Positions 9,422 to 18,243 of a stretch of 55,965 nt of DNA are shown here, piece by piece. Source of the stretch: Rhodoferax sp. (GTDB lineage: Bacteria; Pseudomonadota; Gammaproteobacteria; Burkholderiales; Burkholderiaceae_C); assembly GCA_008015235.1 (NCBI GenBank), contig SSFF01000006.1, positions 1 to 55,965 of the forward strand, written 5' to 3'. The position numbers were made by a program, and so were the translations under genes. The first letter of the stretch is position 1. Each line of letters begins with the position of its first letter. The notes under the pieces are model-generated. The model searched no databases. It was given only the letters and a program-made list of their open reading frames with translations, and was not told the DNA's origin.

Positions 9422-10654
9422 TCACGTTCTGTCCAATGCCGCGTCCAGCATTTCCACCCAATGCCGCACCGGCGTGGGGGTACCGCTTTGCAGGTGGGTG
9501 ATGCAGCCGATGTTGGCGCTGATGAGCACTTCGCCTTCCTTCGGCGCCAGGTGCTTGAGTTTGCGGTCGCGCAGCTGGGTCGACAACTCCGGGTTCAGCA
9601 CCGAATAGGTACCGGCCGAGCCGCAGCAAAGGTGCGACTCGTTGCAGGCCTGGCGCACCGCAAAGCCCAGTGCCGCCATGTGCTGCTCGACACTGCCGCG
9701 CAGCTTCTGGCCGTGCTGCAGTGTGCAGGGGGGGTGGTAGACCAGTGCGGCTGCCTTGCTGGCATCGACGCGCGCTTTCAGCACTGGCACCAGCGCGGGC
9801 AGCAGCTCGCTCAGGTCGCGGGTCAGCGCGCTGATGCGCGCGGCCTTGGCGGCGTACTGGGGGTCGTGGCGCAGGATATGACCGTACTCCTTGACCGTGA
9901 CCCCGCAGCCCGAGGCGTTCATCACAATGGCCTCCACGCTGCCGTCCACAACATGGGGCCACCAGGCGTCGATGTTGGCACGCATCTCGTCCATGCCCCC
10001 ATCCTGGTCGTTGAGGTGGAACTTGACCGCGCCGCAGCAACCGGCCTTGGGCGCCAGCAGCGTCTGGATGCTTGCGGCGTCGAGCACGCGCGCGGTGGCG
10101 CTGTTGATGTTGGGTGCCATGGACGGCTGGGCGCAGCCCGCCAGCATCAGCACCTTGCGTGCGTGGGTGGCGGTGGGCCAGGCACCGCCGTCGCGGCGGG
10201 CGGGCACCTTGGCCTGCAGCTTGGCGGGCAGCAGGCTGCGTATCGACTGGCCCACGCGCATGGCCGGGCCGAACCAGGGCGAGGGCAGGCCTTCCTTCAG
10301 GGCCCAGCGCACGGCGCGTTCGCCAGTCGGGCGCGGCACCTTGGCGTCGACCAGCTTGCGGCCGATGTCGAGCAGGTGGCCATAGTCCACCCCGCTGGGG
10401 CAGGTGCTTTCGCAGTTGCGGCAGGTCAGGCAGCGGTCCAGGTGCATCTGGGTGGCGCGCGTGGGCGTGGCGCCTTCGAGCACCTGCTTGATCAGGTAGA
10501 TGCGCCCGCGCGGGCCGTCAAGCTCGTCGCCGAGCAGCTGGTAGGTGGGGCAGGTGGCGGTGCAGAAGCCGCAGTGCACGCACTTGCGCAGAATGGCTTC
10601 GGCGGCTTCGCCGTCGGTTGTCTGGGCGTATTCGGGGCTGAGCGTGGTTTGCAT
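9422..10654 (-). CDS. glcF: Glycolate oxidase iron-sulfur subunit
   Basis: 410-aa subunit of the glycolate oxidase/dehydrogenase complex that passes electrons from glycolate oxidation to the membrane. It has two ferredoxin-type [4Fe-4S] motifs near the N-terminus (CVHCGFCTATCP and CLTCRNCESTCP). Two Cys-rich CCG domains follow (CCGAVKFH, and LCCGSAGTYS near the C-terminus). The gene lies 18 bp after glcE in the same direction. The start at 10654 gives the normal MQTTLSPEY-type N-terminus. Confidence 0.95.
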   Translation of the reverse strand: MQTTLSPEYAQTTDGEAAEAILRKCVHCGFCTATCPTYQLLGDELDGPRGRIYLIKQVLEGATPTRATQMHLDRCLTCRNCESTCPSGVDYGHLLDIGRKLVDAKVPRPTGERAVRWALKEGLPSPWFGPAMRVGQSIRSLLPAKLQAKVPARRDGGAWPTATHARKVLMLAGCAQPSMAPNINSATARVLDAASIQTLLAPKAGCCGAVKFHLNDQDGGMDEMRANIDAWWPHVVDGSVEAIVMNASGCGVTVKEYGHILRHDPQYAAKAARISALTRDLSELLPALVPVLKARVDASKAAALVYHPPCTLQHGQKLRGSVEQHMAALGFAVRQACNESHLCCGSAGTYSVLNPELSTQLRDRKLKHLAPKEGEVLISANIGCITHLQSGTPTPVRHWVEMLDAALDRT

Positions 10655-10672
10655 GGTGGGAAAGGGGCAGGC

Positions 10673-11827
10673 TCAGAAATCGGGATACAGGCGTTGCGGG
10701 TTGAAGATGCCCTGCGGGTCGAAGTGTTGCTTGACGCGCCGGGCAATTACTAGGGTGGCTGCATTTTCAGTGCCAAATCCGGTGCTGTCCGCCGTGGGTT
10801 GTGCGTTGGTGGCTACAAAAATGCTAGCGTGTCCGCCGACCCGGCGTGCGGCCGACTGCAGGGCGGCTGCGGCCTCGACCGGAGCCCAGACCCAGCGCAT
10901 GCCCCCTTGCCATTCCACCAGCTGAGGCCAGGGCAGCTCCAGCGCCGGGGCAGTTTGCGGCAGGCTCAGTCGCCACAGTGCACGGTCTTCGCCCGGGCGG
11001 GTAAAGAACGGCAGGGTCTGGTGGCGCAGCTGTTCCCAGTCGGGCGCAGTCTTGGCGTTGTCCAGCTGCTTGCCGGGCAGGTCGTTCAACATGCGCAGAC
11101 AGGCGGCCTCGACCGCAGCCGCCGCGCCGCGCAGGCGCACGAACAGCAGTTCGGGCTGGTGCGGGGCGGTGTCGTCGCGTACCCAGCAGCTGGCATTGAG
11201 CGGCAGCGGCTGGCCGCCCCAGCGGTGCAGTTGCTCCAGGGCCGCGGCCTGGCCCACCTGGAACACCAAAGTGGCTTCGGCTGCCGGCAGCGGCAGTACC
11301 TTGAGCGACACCTCGGTAATCAGACCCAGCGTGCCCATGGAGCCGGCCAGCAGGCGCGAGACGTCGTAGCCGGCCACATTCTTGATGACCTGCCCGCCGA
11401 ACGTGAGGTGCTGGCCCAGGCCGTTGACCATCTGCACCCCGAGCACGTAGTCGCGCACGCTGCCGACGGTGGCGCGCGCCGGGCCGGCCAGGCCCGCGGC
11501 CACCATGCCACCCACGGTTGCGGGGCCCACGGCGGTGCTGGCGCTCCAGCTTAAATGCGGTGGCTCGAAGGGCAGGTACTGGTTTTTCTCGCGCAGCGCG
11601 GCTTCCAGCTCGGCCAGTGGCGTCCCCGCGGCGGCCGTGATCACCAGTTCACTGGGTTCGTAGGCACGGATACCGCGCAGCGTCCGGGTGTCGAGGACCT
11701 CGCCCTGCAGGCTGTGGCCCAGGAAATCCTTGGTACCGCCACCACGAATGCGCAAGGGGGTGCGCGTCTGGTGGGCCTGGGCGATGCGTTCGATGAGGGC
11801 TTGCAGGGCAGATTCCATGGCCGCCAT
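10673..11827 (-). CDS. glcE: Glycolate oxidase FAD-binding subunit
   Basis: Protein of about 384 aa with a PCMH-type FAD-binding domain: PLRIRGGGTKDFLG near residue 20, VGPATVGGMVAAGLAGPAR about residue 100, and NVAGYDVSRLLAGSMGTLG about 150. The C-terminus ends DPQGIFNPQRLYPDF, typical of GlcE. The start is either the ATG at 11827 (MAAMESAL, loosely preceded by AGGAG) or the ATG at 11818. glcF follows on the same strand. The catalytic flavoprotein GlcD, normally encoded just upstream in glcDEF, is not adjacent: the next gene upstream is the CI-like repressor of the island. Confidence 0.93.
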   Translation of the reverse strand: MAAMESALQALIERIAQAHQTRTPLRIRGGGTKDFLGHSLQGEVLDTRTLRGIRAYEPSELVITAAAGTPLAELEAALREKNQYLPFEPPHLSWSASTAVGPATVGGMVAAGLAGPARATVGSVRDYVLGVQMVNGLGQHLTFGGQVIKNVAGYDVSRLLAGSMGTLGLITEVSLKVLPLPAAEATLVFQVGQAAALEQLHRWGGQPLPLNASCWVRDDTAPHQPELLFVRLRGAAAAVEAACLRMLNDLPGKQLDNAKTAPDWEQLRHQTLPFFTRPGEDRALWRLSLPQTAPALELPWPQLVEWQGGMRWVWAPVEAAAALQSAARRVGGHASIFVATNAQPTADSTGFGTENAATLVIARRVKQHFDPQGIFNPQRLYPDF

Positions 11828-11891
11828 GGTAGCGGCAAGCCCCGCTCCTGCCTGTGAATTTTTCGCAAGAACTGCTTGAAAAATGGCCGGA

Positions 11892-12611
11892 TCAGGCGCT
11901 GCCGCCGCCGCGTGTGAGCACCCTTGCCACCACCCGGCCCACCACATAAATCTGCGGGCCTTCACTGCCGGAGTCCGATGTGAAATCGGTTGGACTAAAG
12001 GTCTCCTGCATTTGACCGTCATCGGCGCTGAGCACAATGTCGCCGCGCAGCGTGCGCACTGCGCGACGCAGCACGTACCGACCTTGTACGCGCAGCACGT
12101 ACACATCAATGCCAGTGCCAAACCATTTGATCCCGGGGTTATAGATCACCAAGTCGCCGACCGGTGCAAAGGTAGGCATGTCGGTGGCGTTGACCTGCAT
12201 GATCAGGCATCCGGGGACGATGCTGGTGTGCTGCAGGGTTCCGGGCTGCAAAAACAGGGGCATCAATTCATCGGGTGAATCCTGGCCATGCAGTTGCAGG
12301 GCAATGTAGCGATCGTCAATCAGCATGGCATTGGTGGAGCCCCCCACCAATTCATTGACATCCACATTGAGCAGCTGCGCAATCTGGGGCAGACGCCACA
12401 GGTCGGGCAGTCCCTCGCCGGAAAGCCACTTGCCAGCGGTGGCGCGCGTAATGCCAAACAGTGCCGCCACGGCCTGCCCTCGCCCGTGTCCGCGGGGAAT
12501 GTGGACATGGCGGTCGAGAACTGCATTGAATTGCTCTGCAAAAAAGCGCCGGAAATCCTGTTCGGCCTGCGCAGTTTCGGGACGCGATCCATCGGGGGAG
12601 GAAGAAGTCAT
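11892..12611 (-). CDS. CI/LexA-like repressor with a non-catalytic S24 domain
   Basis: Protein of 239 aa. The N-terminal half has a helix-turn-helix region (AVAALFGITRATAGKWLSG). The C-terminal half has the S24 / LexA-like fold order: IVPGCLIMQVNATDMPTF, VGDLVIYN, then VYVLRVQGRYVLRRAV. Where autocleaving repressors carry G-D-S-M with a catalytic Ser and later a catalytic Lys, this one has N-A-T-D-M and an Arg, so RecA-stimulated self-cleavage is unlikely. It is divergent from tpsB across a gap with two palindromes, so I infer it controls the secretion locus and itself. The ATG at 12611 was chosen; a TTG at 12659 would add 16 residues. Confidence 0.8.
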   Translation of the reverse strand: MTSSSPDGSRPETAQAEQDFRRFFAEQFNAVLDRHVHIPRGHGRGQAVAALFGITRATAGKWLSGEGLPDLWRLPQIAQLLNVDVNELVGGSTNAMLIDDRYIALQLHGQDSPDELMPLFLQPGTLQHTSIVPGCLIMQVNATDMPTFAPVGDLVIYNPGIKWFGTGIDVYVLRVQGRYVLRRAVRTLRGDIVLSADDGQMQETFSPTDFTSDSGSEGPQIYVVGRVVARVLTRGGGSA

Positions 12612-12741
12612 GGCTGCATTGTGGCCAGTGCTGGCTGGGTACGCAAAGCTTTTGGGCAAACACCCAATGTCGTATTAAGTTTGTGGGCGGACTCGATGGA
12701 CCGGTCTATAGAAGCAAATATCCGTTTATATGCATTGCATC

Positions 12742-12772
12742 ATTGTTTAATTTCGTTAAAATTGTAAACAAT
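12742..12772. promoter_or_regulatory. Inverted repeat, candidate operator 1
   Basis: The 8-bp arms ATTGTTTA (12742-12749) and TAAACAAT (12765-12772) are perfect inverted copies, with a 15-bp centre that itself contains AATTT/AAATT. It lies about 70-100 bp before the tpsB start and about 130-160 bp before the repressor start, a plausible site for the adjacent repressor. Confidence 0.55.
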
Positions 12773-12793
12773 AATATACGCAAATGCACATCG

Positions 12794-12813
12794 GTGTGAT
12801 TAATTAATCACAC
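12794..12813. promoter_or_regulatory. Perfect 20-bp palindrome, candidate operator 2
   Basis: The half-site GTGTGATTAA is followed directly by its exact reverse complement, giving a 20-bp palindrome with no spacer. It ends 26 bp before the tpsB ATG, so a protein bound here would block or overlap tpsB transcription initiation. A chance 20-bp perfect palindrome is very unlikely in this small gap. Confidence 0.65.
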
Positions 12814-12839
12814 TGTCTGCGCGATAAACGCTGTACAGC

Positions 12840-14457
12840 ATGAAGAAGTACAAAACAATACATCAGGGAGTGATGGTGATGGGGCTGGTGCTGGCCGCCA
12901 TGGCAGTCGCCCATGCCCAGACCAATGCCGAGCGCGATGCTGCAGAACAGCGCCGCGCGCAGGAGCGCCAGACCCAACTGCGTGAACAGCAGGAAACTGC
13001 GGTTGATGCCCGCCTGGGTGCTGCATCTGCGCCTGCGCAGCGTTTGCCGCAGCAAGAGTCTCCCTGCTTCCCGCTCCACCACATCGAACTGCAGGGCCCA
13101 AACGCAGGGCGCTTTGGCTGGGTCATCGGCAGCCTGTCGGGAGCACAGCACGACGACAGTCCCTTGCGCAAATGCATTGGTGCGCTTGGCGTAGGCGTGC
13201 TGCAGCAGCGTGCCCAGCAAGCCTTGGTGGAGCGCGGCTTTGTCACCAGTCGCATCGTGGTGCAAGGGCAAGACCTTCGCGGCGGGCGGCTGGTGCTGAC
13301 CGTGCTGCCAGGCACACTGGCTAACCTGCGCACCGAGACAGAAGTGCCGACAGACAGCCTGCGCAATGCCATGCCCATGCGCGCGGGTGACATCCTCAAC
13401 CTGCGCGACATCGAGCAAACCCTGGAAAACCTGCAGCGTGTACCCACTGTGCAGGCCGACATACAAATTGCACCTGCGGCCACTCCCGGCCAAAGCGACC
13501 TCATCATCCGCCGCCAGGTCGCCACCCCCGTGCGCCTGAGCCTGGCACTGGACGACAGCGGCGCCAAGACCACCGGGCGCTACCAGGCCACCGCCACCCT
13601 GTCGTGGGACAACCCGCTGGACCGCAACGACCTGTTCTATGTGAGCTACGGCAGCGACGCCCAGGGCGGCGACCCCGGCCCGCGCGGCAACCAGAGCACC
13701 ACCGTGCACTACTCGCTGCCCTGGGGCTACTGGGCCTTTGGCCTCACCGCCAGCGACAGCGGCTACTACCAGACCGTGAATGGTGCCGTCACCGGCTACG
13801 TCTACAGCGGCAGCTCGGGCAGCACCGAACTCAAAGCCAGCCGCCTGTTCTTCCGCGACGCCACCCAGAAAAGCACCGTCTACCTCAAGACCACCGAACG
13901 CCACGCGCGCAACTTCATCAACGGCACCGAAGTGCTGGTGCAGCGCCGCGCCAGCACCCTGTGGGAGCTGGGCCTGGAGCACAAGGCCTTCATCGGCAGC
14001 GGCACCTTGCAGGCCAGCCTGGCCTACAAGCGCGGCACGCGCGACTTCGACGCCCTGGCAGGCCCCGCTGGGCTACCAAGCCAGCCTGCGTTTGCAGGGC
14101 ACGGACGTGGCCCTGGCCGCCCCGGACCGCTTTGGCCTGGGCGGGCGCGCCACCGTGCGCGGCTTTGACGGCGAAATGGGCCTCAGTGGCGACACCGGCA
14201 CCCTGCTGCGCCAGGAACTGCAGTGGAACCTGGGCGGCGCCTGGGGCCAGCTCTACCTGGCGCTGGACGCCGGTGAAGTCGGAGGCCCCGCCACGGCAGG
14301 CCTGGAAGACCGCTTCATGGCCGGCACCGCCTGGGGCTGGCGCCTCAGCGGCAAGCACCACAGCCTGGATGCCTTCGCTGGCCGCCCCCTGCACACCCCC
14401 GCCACCGTGCGCACCGGCGAAACGGCGGCGGGGTTTTCGTTCAACCTGAATTTCTAG
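12840..14457 (+). pseudogene. TpsB/FhaC-type outer-membrane transporter, frameshifted
   Basis: Two-partner-secretion exporter. The signal peptide starts MKKYKTIHQG and ends AVAHA. POTRA domains follow (LHHIELQGPN, then LRKCIGALGVGVLQQRAQQALVERGF broken over residues about 85-140, then PGTLANLRTE). The barrel part follows, with the signature RFGLGGRATVRGFDGE and a C-terminal Phe. The frame breaks near 14060-14072: the first frame (from 12840) runs to 14168 as unrelated residues, while the barrel continues in another frame from PLGYQASLRLQ to 14457. Compared with family members as I recall them, about 30-35 residues are also missing at this point, so it looks like a deletion plus frameshift rather than a single miscalled base. 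As read, no functional transporter would be made. Confidence 0.8.
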
Positions 14458-14504
14458 TTTTTAGCAACCGCAGCAAACGCTGCATTTTTCCAAAAGGGAA
14501 CCCC

Positions 14505-15119
14505 ATGAAAACCACTTTCACCACCACCGCACTCGTTGCCGCCTTGCTGGCCGCCAGCAGCAGCGCCGCACTGGCGCAGAGCGCCAACTTCACGGGGCCA
14601 GGTCTGGGGGTGGTCGTATCCGCTCAGCAACACCGCATTGACCGCGATCCCGCGTGGACTAACGACATGGGCTCCAACAGCACAGCAACTGCGCTGGTTG
14701 GTTCCTGGGGCATTGCATCAGGCCAACACTGGGTTACCACCGTTGGGCTCGACATTGGCCTGGGCAATACCGAGTACTTCCGTGAAACTGCCAGTGGTAT
14801 TACCTCCACCGCCAAAGTGAAGCAGCACTACGCGCTTTCCGTAGCACCGGGATACCGCTTGGGCAACGAAAGTTTGGTCTATGCCAAAGTTGCCCTGCAC
14901 TCACTCGCTATCGACTACGAAGCAACGAACGCGACCGCTTATGCGCGCACCCACCAGGGCTATGGCCTCGGTGTGGGCTATGCCCAGGCACTGGCAAAGA
15001 ACATCGAACTGCGCGCAGAACTGGAAACGATCGCTTATGGCTGGGAAACCACAGCCAACAACGTCAAGTTGGCCCCCCGTCAGAACAACCTGAACTTCGC
15101 GCTGGTCTACAAGTTCTAA
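14505..15119 (+). CDS. Small outer-membrane beta-barrel protein
   Basis: Protein of 204 aa with a clear signal peptide (MKTTFTTTALVAALLAASSS, cleavage near ALAQ), amphipathic strands and the ending ..NFALVYKF, the C-terminal Phe of an outer-membrane barrel. It is OmpA/opacity-type in size. It lies between tpsB and the first TpsA-like gene on the same strand, 47 bp after tpsB, so it is probably in the same transcript. A third barrel-type component is not a standard part of two-partner secretion. Its role is unknown. Confidence 0.7.
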   Translation: MKTTFTTTALVAALLAASSSAALAQSANFTGPGLGVVVSAQQHRIDRDPAWTNDMGSNSTATALVGSWGIASGQHWVTTVGLDIGLGNTEYFRETASGITSTAKVKQHYALSVAPGYRLGNESLVYAKVALHSLAIDYEATNATAYARTHQGYGLGVGYAQALAKNIELRAELETIAYGWETTANNVKLAPRQNNLNFALVYKF

Positions 15120-15181
15120 GCCCTCACTACCGGGCGGCAACAGCTGCCCGGCACCGAGTTCCCCCTGTTGATTGCCCTGCC

Positions 15182-17308
15182 ATGAACCACCTCCTCCACC
15201 GCCTCATCTTCAACGCAACACGCGGCCAGATCATTGCCGTGGCCGAGACTGCCCATGCCAGCGGCAAGGCCGCCAGTGGGGAGGGCGGTGTGGGCCGGGT
15301 TTCTATGCCAAACTGGCCTGCAGCCCGCACATCCATTGTGGATACTACTATCAAATGCATAGCGTTTGCAGCAGCCATCGTATGCGCGGGTCTGGCCCCG
15401 GCGGCATGGGCCCAAGGCGTACCGGCCACCACCGTCGTCGCCAACGCGGCAGCCCCGGCAGGGCAGCGCCCCACACTCACCACCAGCGCCAGCGGCACCC
15501 CCCAAGTCAACATCCAAAGCGCCGTGGGGGGCGTGAGCCGCAACCAATACACCCAGTTCGATGTGGGTGCCAACGGCCTCGTACTCAACAACAGCCCCAT
15601 CAGCAGCAACACCCAGCTCGCAGGCTGGGTGGCAGGCAACACCAACCTGGCCGGTGGCAGCGCCAGCATCATCTTGAACGAAGTCAGCTCCGCCAACGCA
15701 AGCCTTCTGCGCGGCTACATCGAAGTGGCAGGGCAGAAAGCCGAAGTCGTCATCGCCAACCCGGCGGGCATATCTGTCAACGGAGGCGGCTTCATCAACG
15801 CCAGTGGAGCGACGCTGACCACCGGCACCCCGCAGTTCAGCGGCAACACCCTCACCGGCTACCAGGTGGGAGGTGGCACCATCAGCGTCAGCGGAACCGG
15901 CCTGGACAGCGCCAGCACCCCCATCACCACCTTGCAGGCGCGCCAAATCATCCTCCAAGGCGCCGTCCACGCCCAAGACCTGCGTGTCAATGCCGACAAC
16001 AGCACAGGCAGCGCCAATGCCGTCGCCATCGACGTGGCCGCCATCGGCGGCATGTACGCCAACACAATCACCATCCTGGCCACAGGCCAAGGCGCTGGCG
16101 TCAACAACGCAGGCACCCTGCAAGCCAACGCCGGCAGCTTCACCCTCAGCGCCGACGGCAAGGGTATGATATCCAATAGCATAGACAACGCCAGTCAATC
16201 GGGCAGCAGCAGCGGTCAGACCAAAGCAGCCATCAGCGCAGGCACTGTTCGCATCACCGATGATGCCGCGCAAACCCAGCTAACTGGCAACACCGGAGCG
16301 CAGACCGTCGCAAGTTTGAATCGCGATACCCAAAATGCCAATACGGTGGCGCAGCGCCAAGATGTACAGGCCATGAAACAGACCGTCGAGACCGAACGGG
16401 CGATTAAGAACGAGGCTGTCAAGCAACTCACCACGCTGACCGATGAAGCCTACCGGGTCATGTTCAAAGAGGTACCCAAGTTTTACAAGGTAACGTGTCC
16501 AGCCAATACGAACTGCACTACACATCCCGAAAAGGCAGTAGTACAACTGGTAGACAAAGACACCCAAACTGAACTAGCCAACGCTCCGAGTGGTGCTGTG
16601 CTGGCTGTGAACGGCATCGACAACCCACTAGAACGCGCTGGTCAACTGGCGATGCAAAATGCTGAGCCCGTAAACAAAACGGAGCAGAACCCTGAGGGCG
16701 AGAAGCCCCGCACGATCTACCTCATGCACTACGTTCCCGCCAACAATGGATTGAGTGAACTCATGATCGCAGCCTATGAAAAAAGCCTTGCCTCCACGTT
16801 GGGTTACTCCAACCAGGATGAGGCCTACGCCGCCGCGATTCAAGCACGGGGGCAGTTAGAGACCACCAGCCTGGGCCACAGTCGAGGCACCATCGTGCAA
16901 ACGAATGCCAACAATATGCTTGGCGAGCAGAACTTCACCAACCCCAACTTGAGTGTGCGTGGGGTGGGCGGGGCGGTGACGGGGGAGACGTATGCCGAGG
17001 CGGCACTCAAAGTCGCCGGTGATGATGCTGCGAAAAACATCACCTTCAACTATTTCAAAAATGACCCGGTCCCGGTGGTTGCAGGCGGCAACTCTGGAGT
17101 GATCAGTTTGTCTGAGTTTTGGAAAGTTCTGAGTACATCCAATAGTGCGCACAGTTGCTACGGAACAGGTGCTGCTGGTTGCGCCCAAGTGGAAATACTA
17201 ACTCCCAGCGCCCCCAAAGACGCAAACCAAAACAATAGCAACTTGATTCGGTATGTCGGTGGTAAGCCTTTTGATGCCAGCGGGAAACCACTAGAACTGA
17301 AGAACTGA
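15182..17308 (+). CDS. Compact TpsA/CdiA-like exoprotein with hydrolase-like C-terminal domain
   Basis: Protein of 708 aa. It begins with an extended signal peptide (HRLIFNATRGQIIAVAE), then a repeat-derived segment (PNWPAARTSIV), a hydrophobic core and cleavage near AAWAQ. A haemagglutination/TPS secretion domain fills about residues 80-320 (VNIQSAVGGVSRNQYTQFDV, NPAGISVNGGGFINASG). After about residue 335 it jumps straight to the pre-toxin region (AAISAGTVRITDDAAQTQL, then RQDVQAMKQTVE). The long adhesive repeat region usual in this family is absent. The C-terminus has a nucleophile-elbow motif LGHSRGT (Ser567), NDPVP (Asp628) and SAHSCYG (His657), a possible Ser-Asp-His triad. It could be a lipase-type effector or a conserved processing domain. 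Confidence 0.8.
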   Translation: MNHLLHRLIFNATRGQIIAVAETAHASGKAASGEGGVGRVSMPNWPAARTSIVDTTIKCIAFAAAIVCAGLAPAAWAQGVPATTVVANAAAPAGQRPTLTTSASGTPQVNIQSAVGGVSRNQYTQFDVGANGLVLNNSPISSNTQLAGWVAGNTNLAGGSASIILNEVSSANASLLRGYIEVAGQKAEVVIANPAGISVNGGGFINASGATLTTGTPQFSGNTLTGYQVGGGTISVSGTGLDSASTPITTLQARQIILQGAVHAQDLRVNADNSTGSANAVAIDVAAIGGMYANTITILATGQGAGVNNAGTLQANAGSFTLSADGKGMISNSIDNASQSGSSSGQTKAAISAGTVRITDDAAQTQLTGNTGAQTVASLNRDTQNANTVAQRQDVQAMKQTVETERAIKNEAVKQLTTLTDEAYRVMFKEVPKFYKVTCPANTNCTTHPEKAVVQLVDKDTQTELANAPSGAVLAVNGIDNPLERAGQLAMQNAEPVNKTEQNPEGEKPRTIYLMHYVPANNGLSELMIAAYEKSLASTLGYSNQDEAYAAAIQARGQLETTSLGHSRGTIVQTNANNMLGEQNFTNPNLSVRGVGGAVTGETYAEAALKVAGDDAAKNITFNYFKNDPVPVVAGGNSGVISLSEFWKVLSTSNSAHSCYGTGAAGCAQVEILTPSAPKDANQNNSNLIRYVGGKPFDASGKPLELKN
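15306..15365 (-). repeat. dispersed ~60-bp repeat, copy 2, inside tpsA-like gene
   Basis: This is the reverse-oriented element, read through in frame by the TpsA-like protein, giving PNWPAARTSIVDTTIKCIAF. The same frame is used in copies 3 and 4. It sits between the conserved extended signal-peptide motif and the hydrophobic core. Confidence 0.65.
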
Positions 17309-17316
17309 GGTTTTGT

Positions 17317-18243
17317 ATGAATCGCAAAGTTTTTTACTTGATAGCGTGTCTTGTAAGTGCATGTGTATTAGGCGCTTGCTCGTTTGCATCGCAGCAGCTT
17401 TCTGACAAGCGGATGGAAGAACAACTCTTAAAGCCAGGCGCACTGGACTCACCCGTTGCAACCAACTTTGATGAATACCACTTCAAGTTTCTGGATAGGT
17501 ACAGGATTGTTCATACATGGCCGGTGACATCGGCTTGCAAGTATGCAGGCCGTGGGACGATGTACAGAATGGGAGAAACGTCGTATGGCGAGGTAAATTG
17601 GGTGCGTGACATCATCGAAGATGGTGCGGCCACCAAGCAAAGAGATGCAGATCCGGCATGGAACTTCGACCGCTTCGTGCGCAGCATGAAAGTGCAGCGA
17701 CCAGTCTATGACACGGTGAATGGCGTGCGCGGTATTGTTCGTTATGAGGAGAACGAAGAAGGCTTGCAGCCGATTTGCTTTGAGGCTTGGGTGGGCAGTA
17801 GTCATTCGCTGGTAATGCGTTTGCACAAACGGGACATTGCAACTTGGAAGTCACAATGGTCTTCTTACAACCCGTCTGGAGTTTGGACGGAAAAGTTCAT
17901 TGGGGTCAATCATTGGCAAGTACTTGAGAATTCCGACGAAAATTTGAGAACGTCAGGGACAGGGGGGTGGTTTCGCAGTTACCTGATACCCGTTGGCGAC
18001 ACTGGCTATACGCTGGCATTGCAGCTTGGAGCAACCCAACAATCACTAGAAAACCCCCAAGCACACGCCGCCTTCCAGGCCATGTTCAAACATCTGATTG
18101 AGTCGGTCAGAATCGAACCACTAACCCCGGCCATTGAAGAGGACATGGCACAACTCAAATCCAAAGCATTTGAGATCACTCGCCAAAACTGTTTGCGCAT
18201 GAAGAGTCCACCTGGGTATTGCAAGAAGTACCTCGCTCCCTGA
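17317..18243 (+). CDS. Lipoprotein of unknown function, possible partner/immunity protein
   Basis: Protein of 308 aa. The signal peptide has a lipobox (CVLGACS, Cys at about 21), so it is probably a periplasm-facing lipoprotein. No known domain was recognised; Trp and Cys residues are scattered and the sequence ends KKYLAP. It starts 8 bp after the TpsA-like gene behind GAGG and overlaps the next adhesin fragment by one base (TGATG), so it lies in a tight operon. Location, lipidation and position right after an effector-like C-terminus fit an immunity protein against an envelope-acting enzyme, but that is inference. The lower GC of this gene compared with its adhesin neighbours is typical of cassette genes. 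Confidence 0.7.
   Translation: MNRKVFYLIACLVSACVLGACSFASQQLSDKRMEEQLLKPGALDSPVATNFDEYHFKFLDRYRIVHTWPVTSACKYAGRGTMYRMGETSYGEVNWVRDIIEDGAATKQRDADPAWNFDRFVRSMKVQRPVYDTVNGVRGIVRYEENEEGLQPICFEAWVGSSHSLVMRLHKRDIATWKSQWSSYNPSGVWTEKFIGVNHWQVLENSDENLRTSGTGGWFRSYLIPVGDTGYTLALQLGATQQSLENPQAHAAFQAMFKHLIESVRIEPLTPAIEEDMAQLKSKAFEITRQNCLRMKSPPGYCKKYLAP

Larger units (their letters stand above)
12612..12839. promoter_or_regulatory. AT-rich divergent control region between repressor and tpsB
   Basis: 228 bp, strongly AT-rich over its last 140 bp compared with the flanking genes. It holds two palindromes (entered separately) and no open frame. Divergent genes plus a helix-turn-helix repressor make it the likely operator/promoter region for both directions. 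No unambiguous -35/-10 pair was identified. Confidence 0.6.

Noticed and set aside
10808..10850. Possible ninth copy of the dispersed repeat (GGCTACAAAAATGCTAGCG) inside glcE
   Set aside because: Only the left block matches; the right part (ATGCGGGC, CCAATTTGG) is absent, so chance similarity cannot be excluded.
13604..14449. Separate 281-aa gene inside tpsB
   Set aside because: It is an out-of-frame reading of the tpsB barrel region; codon positions and repeats match the shadow, not a protein family.
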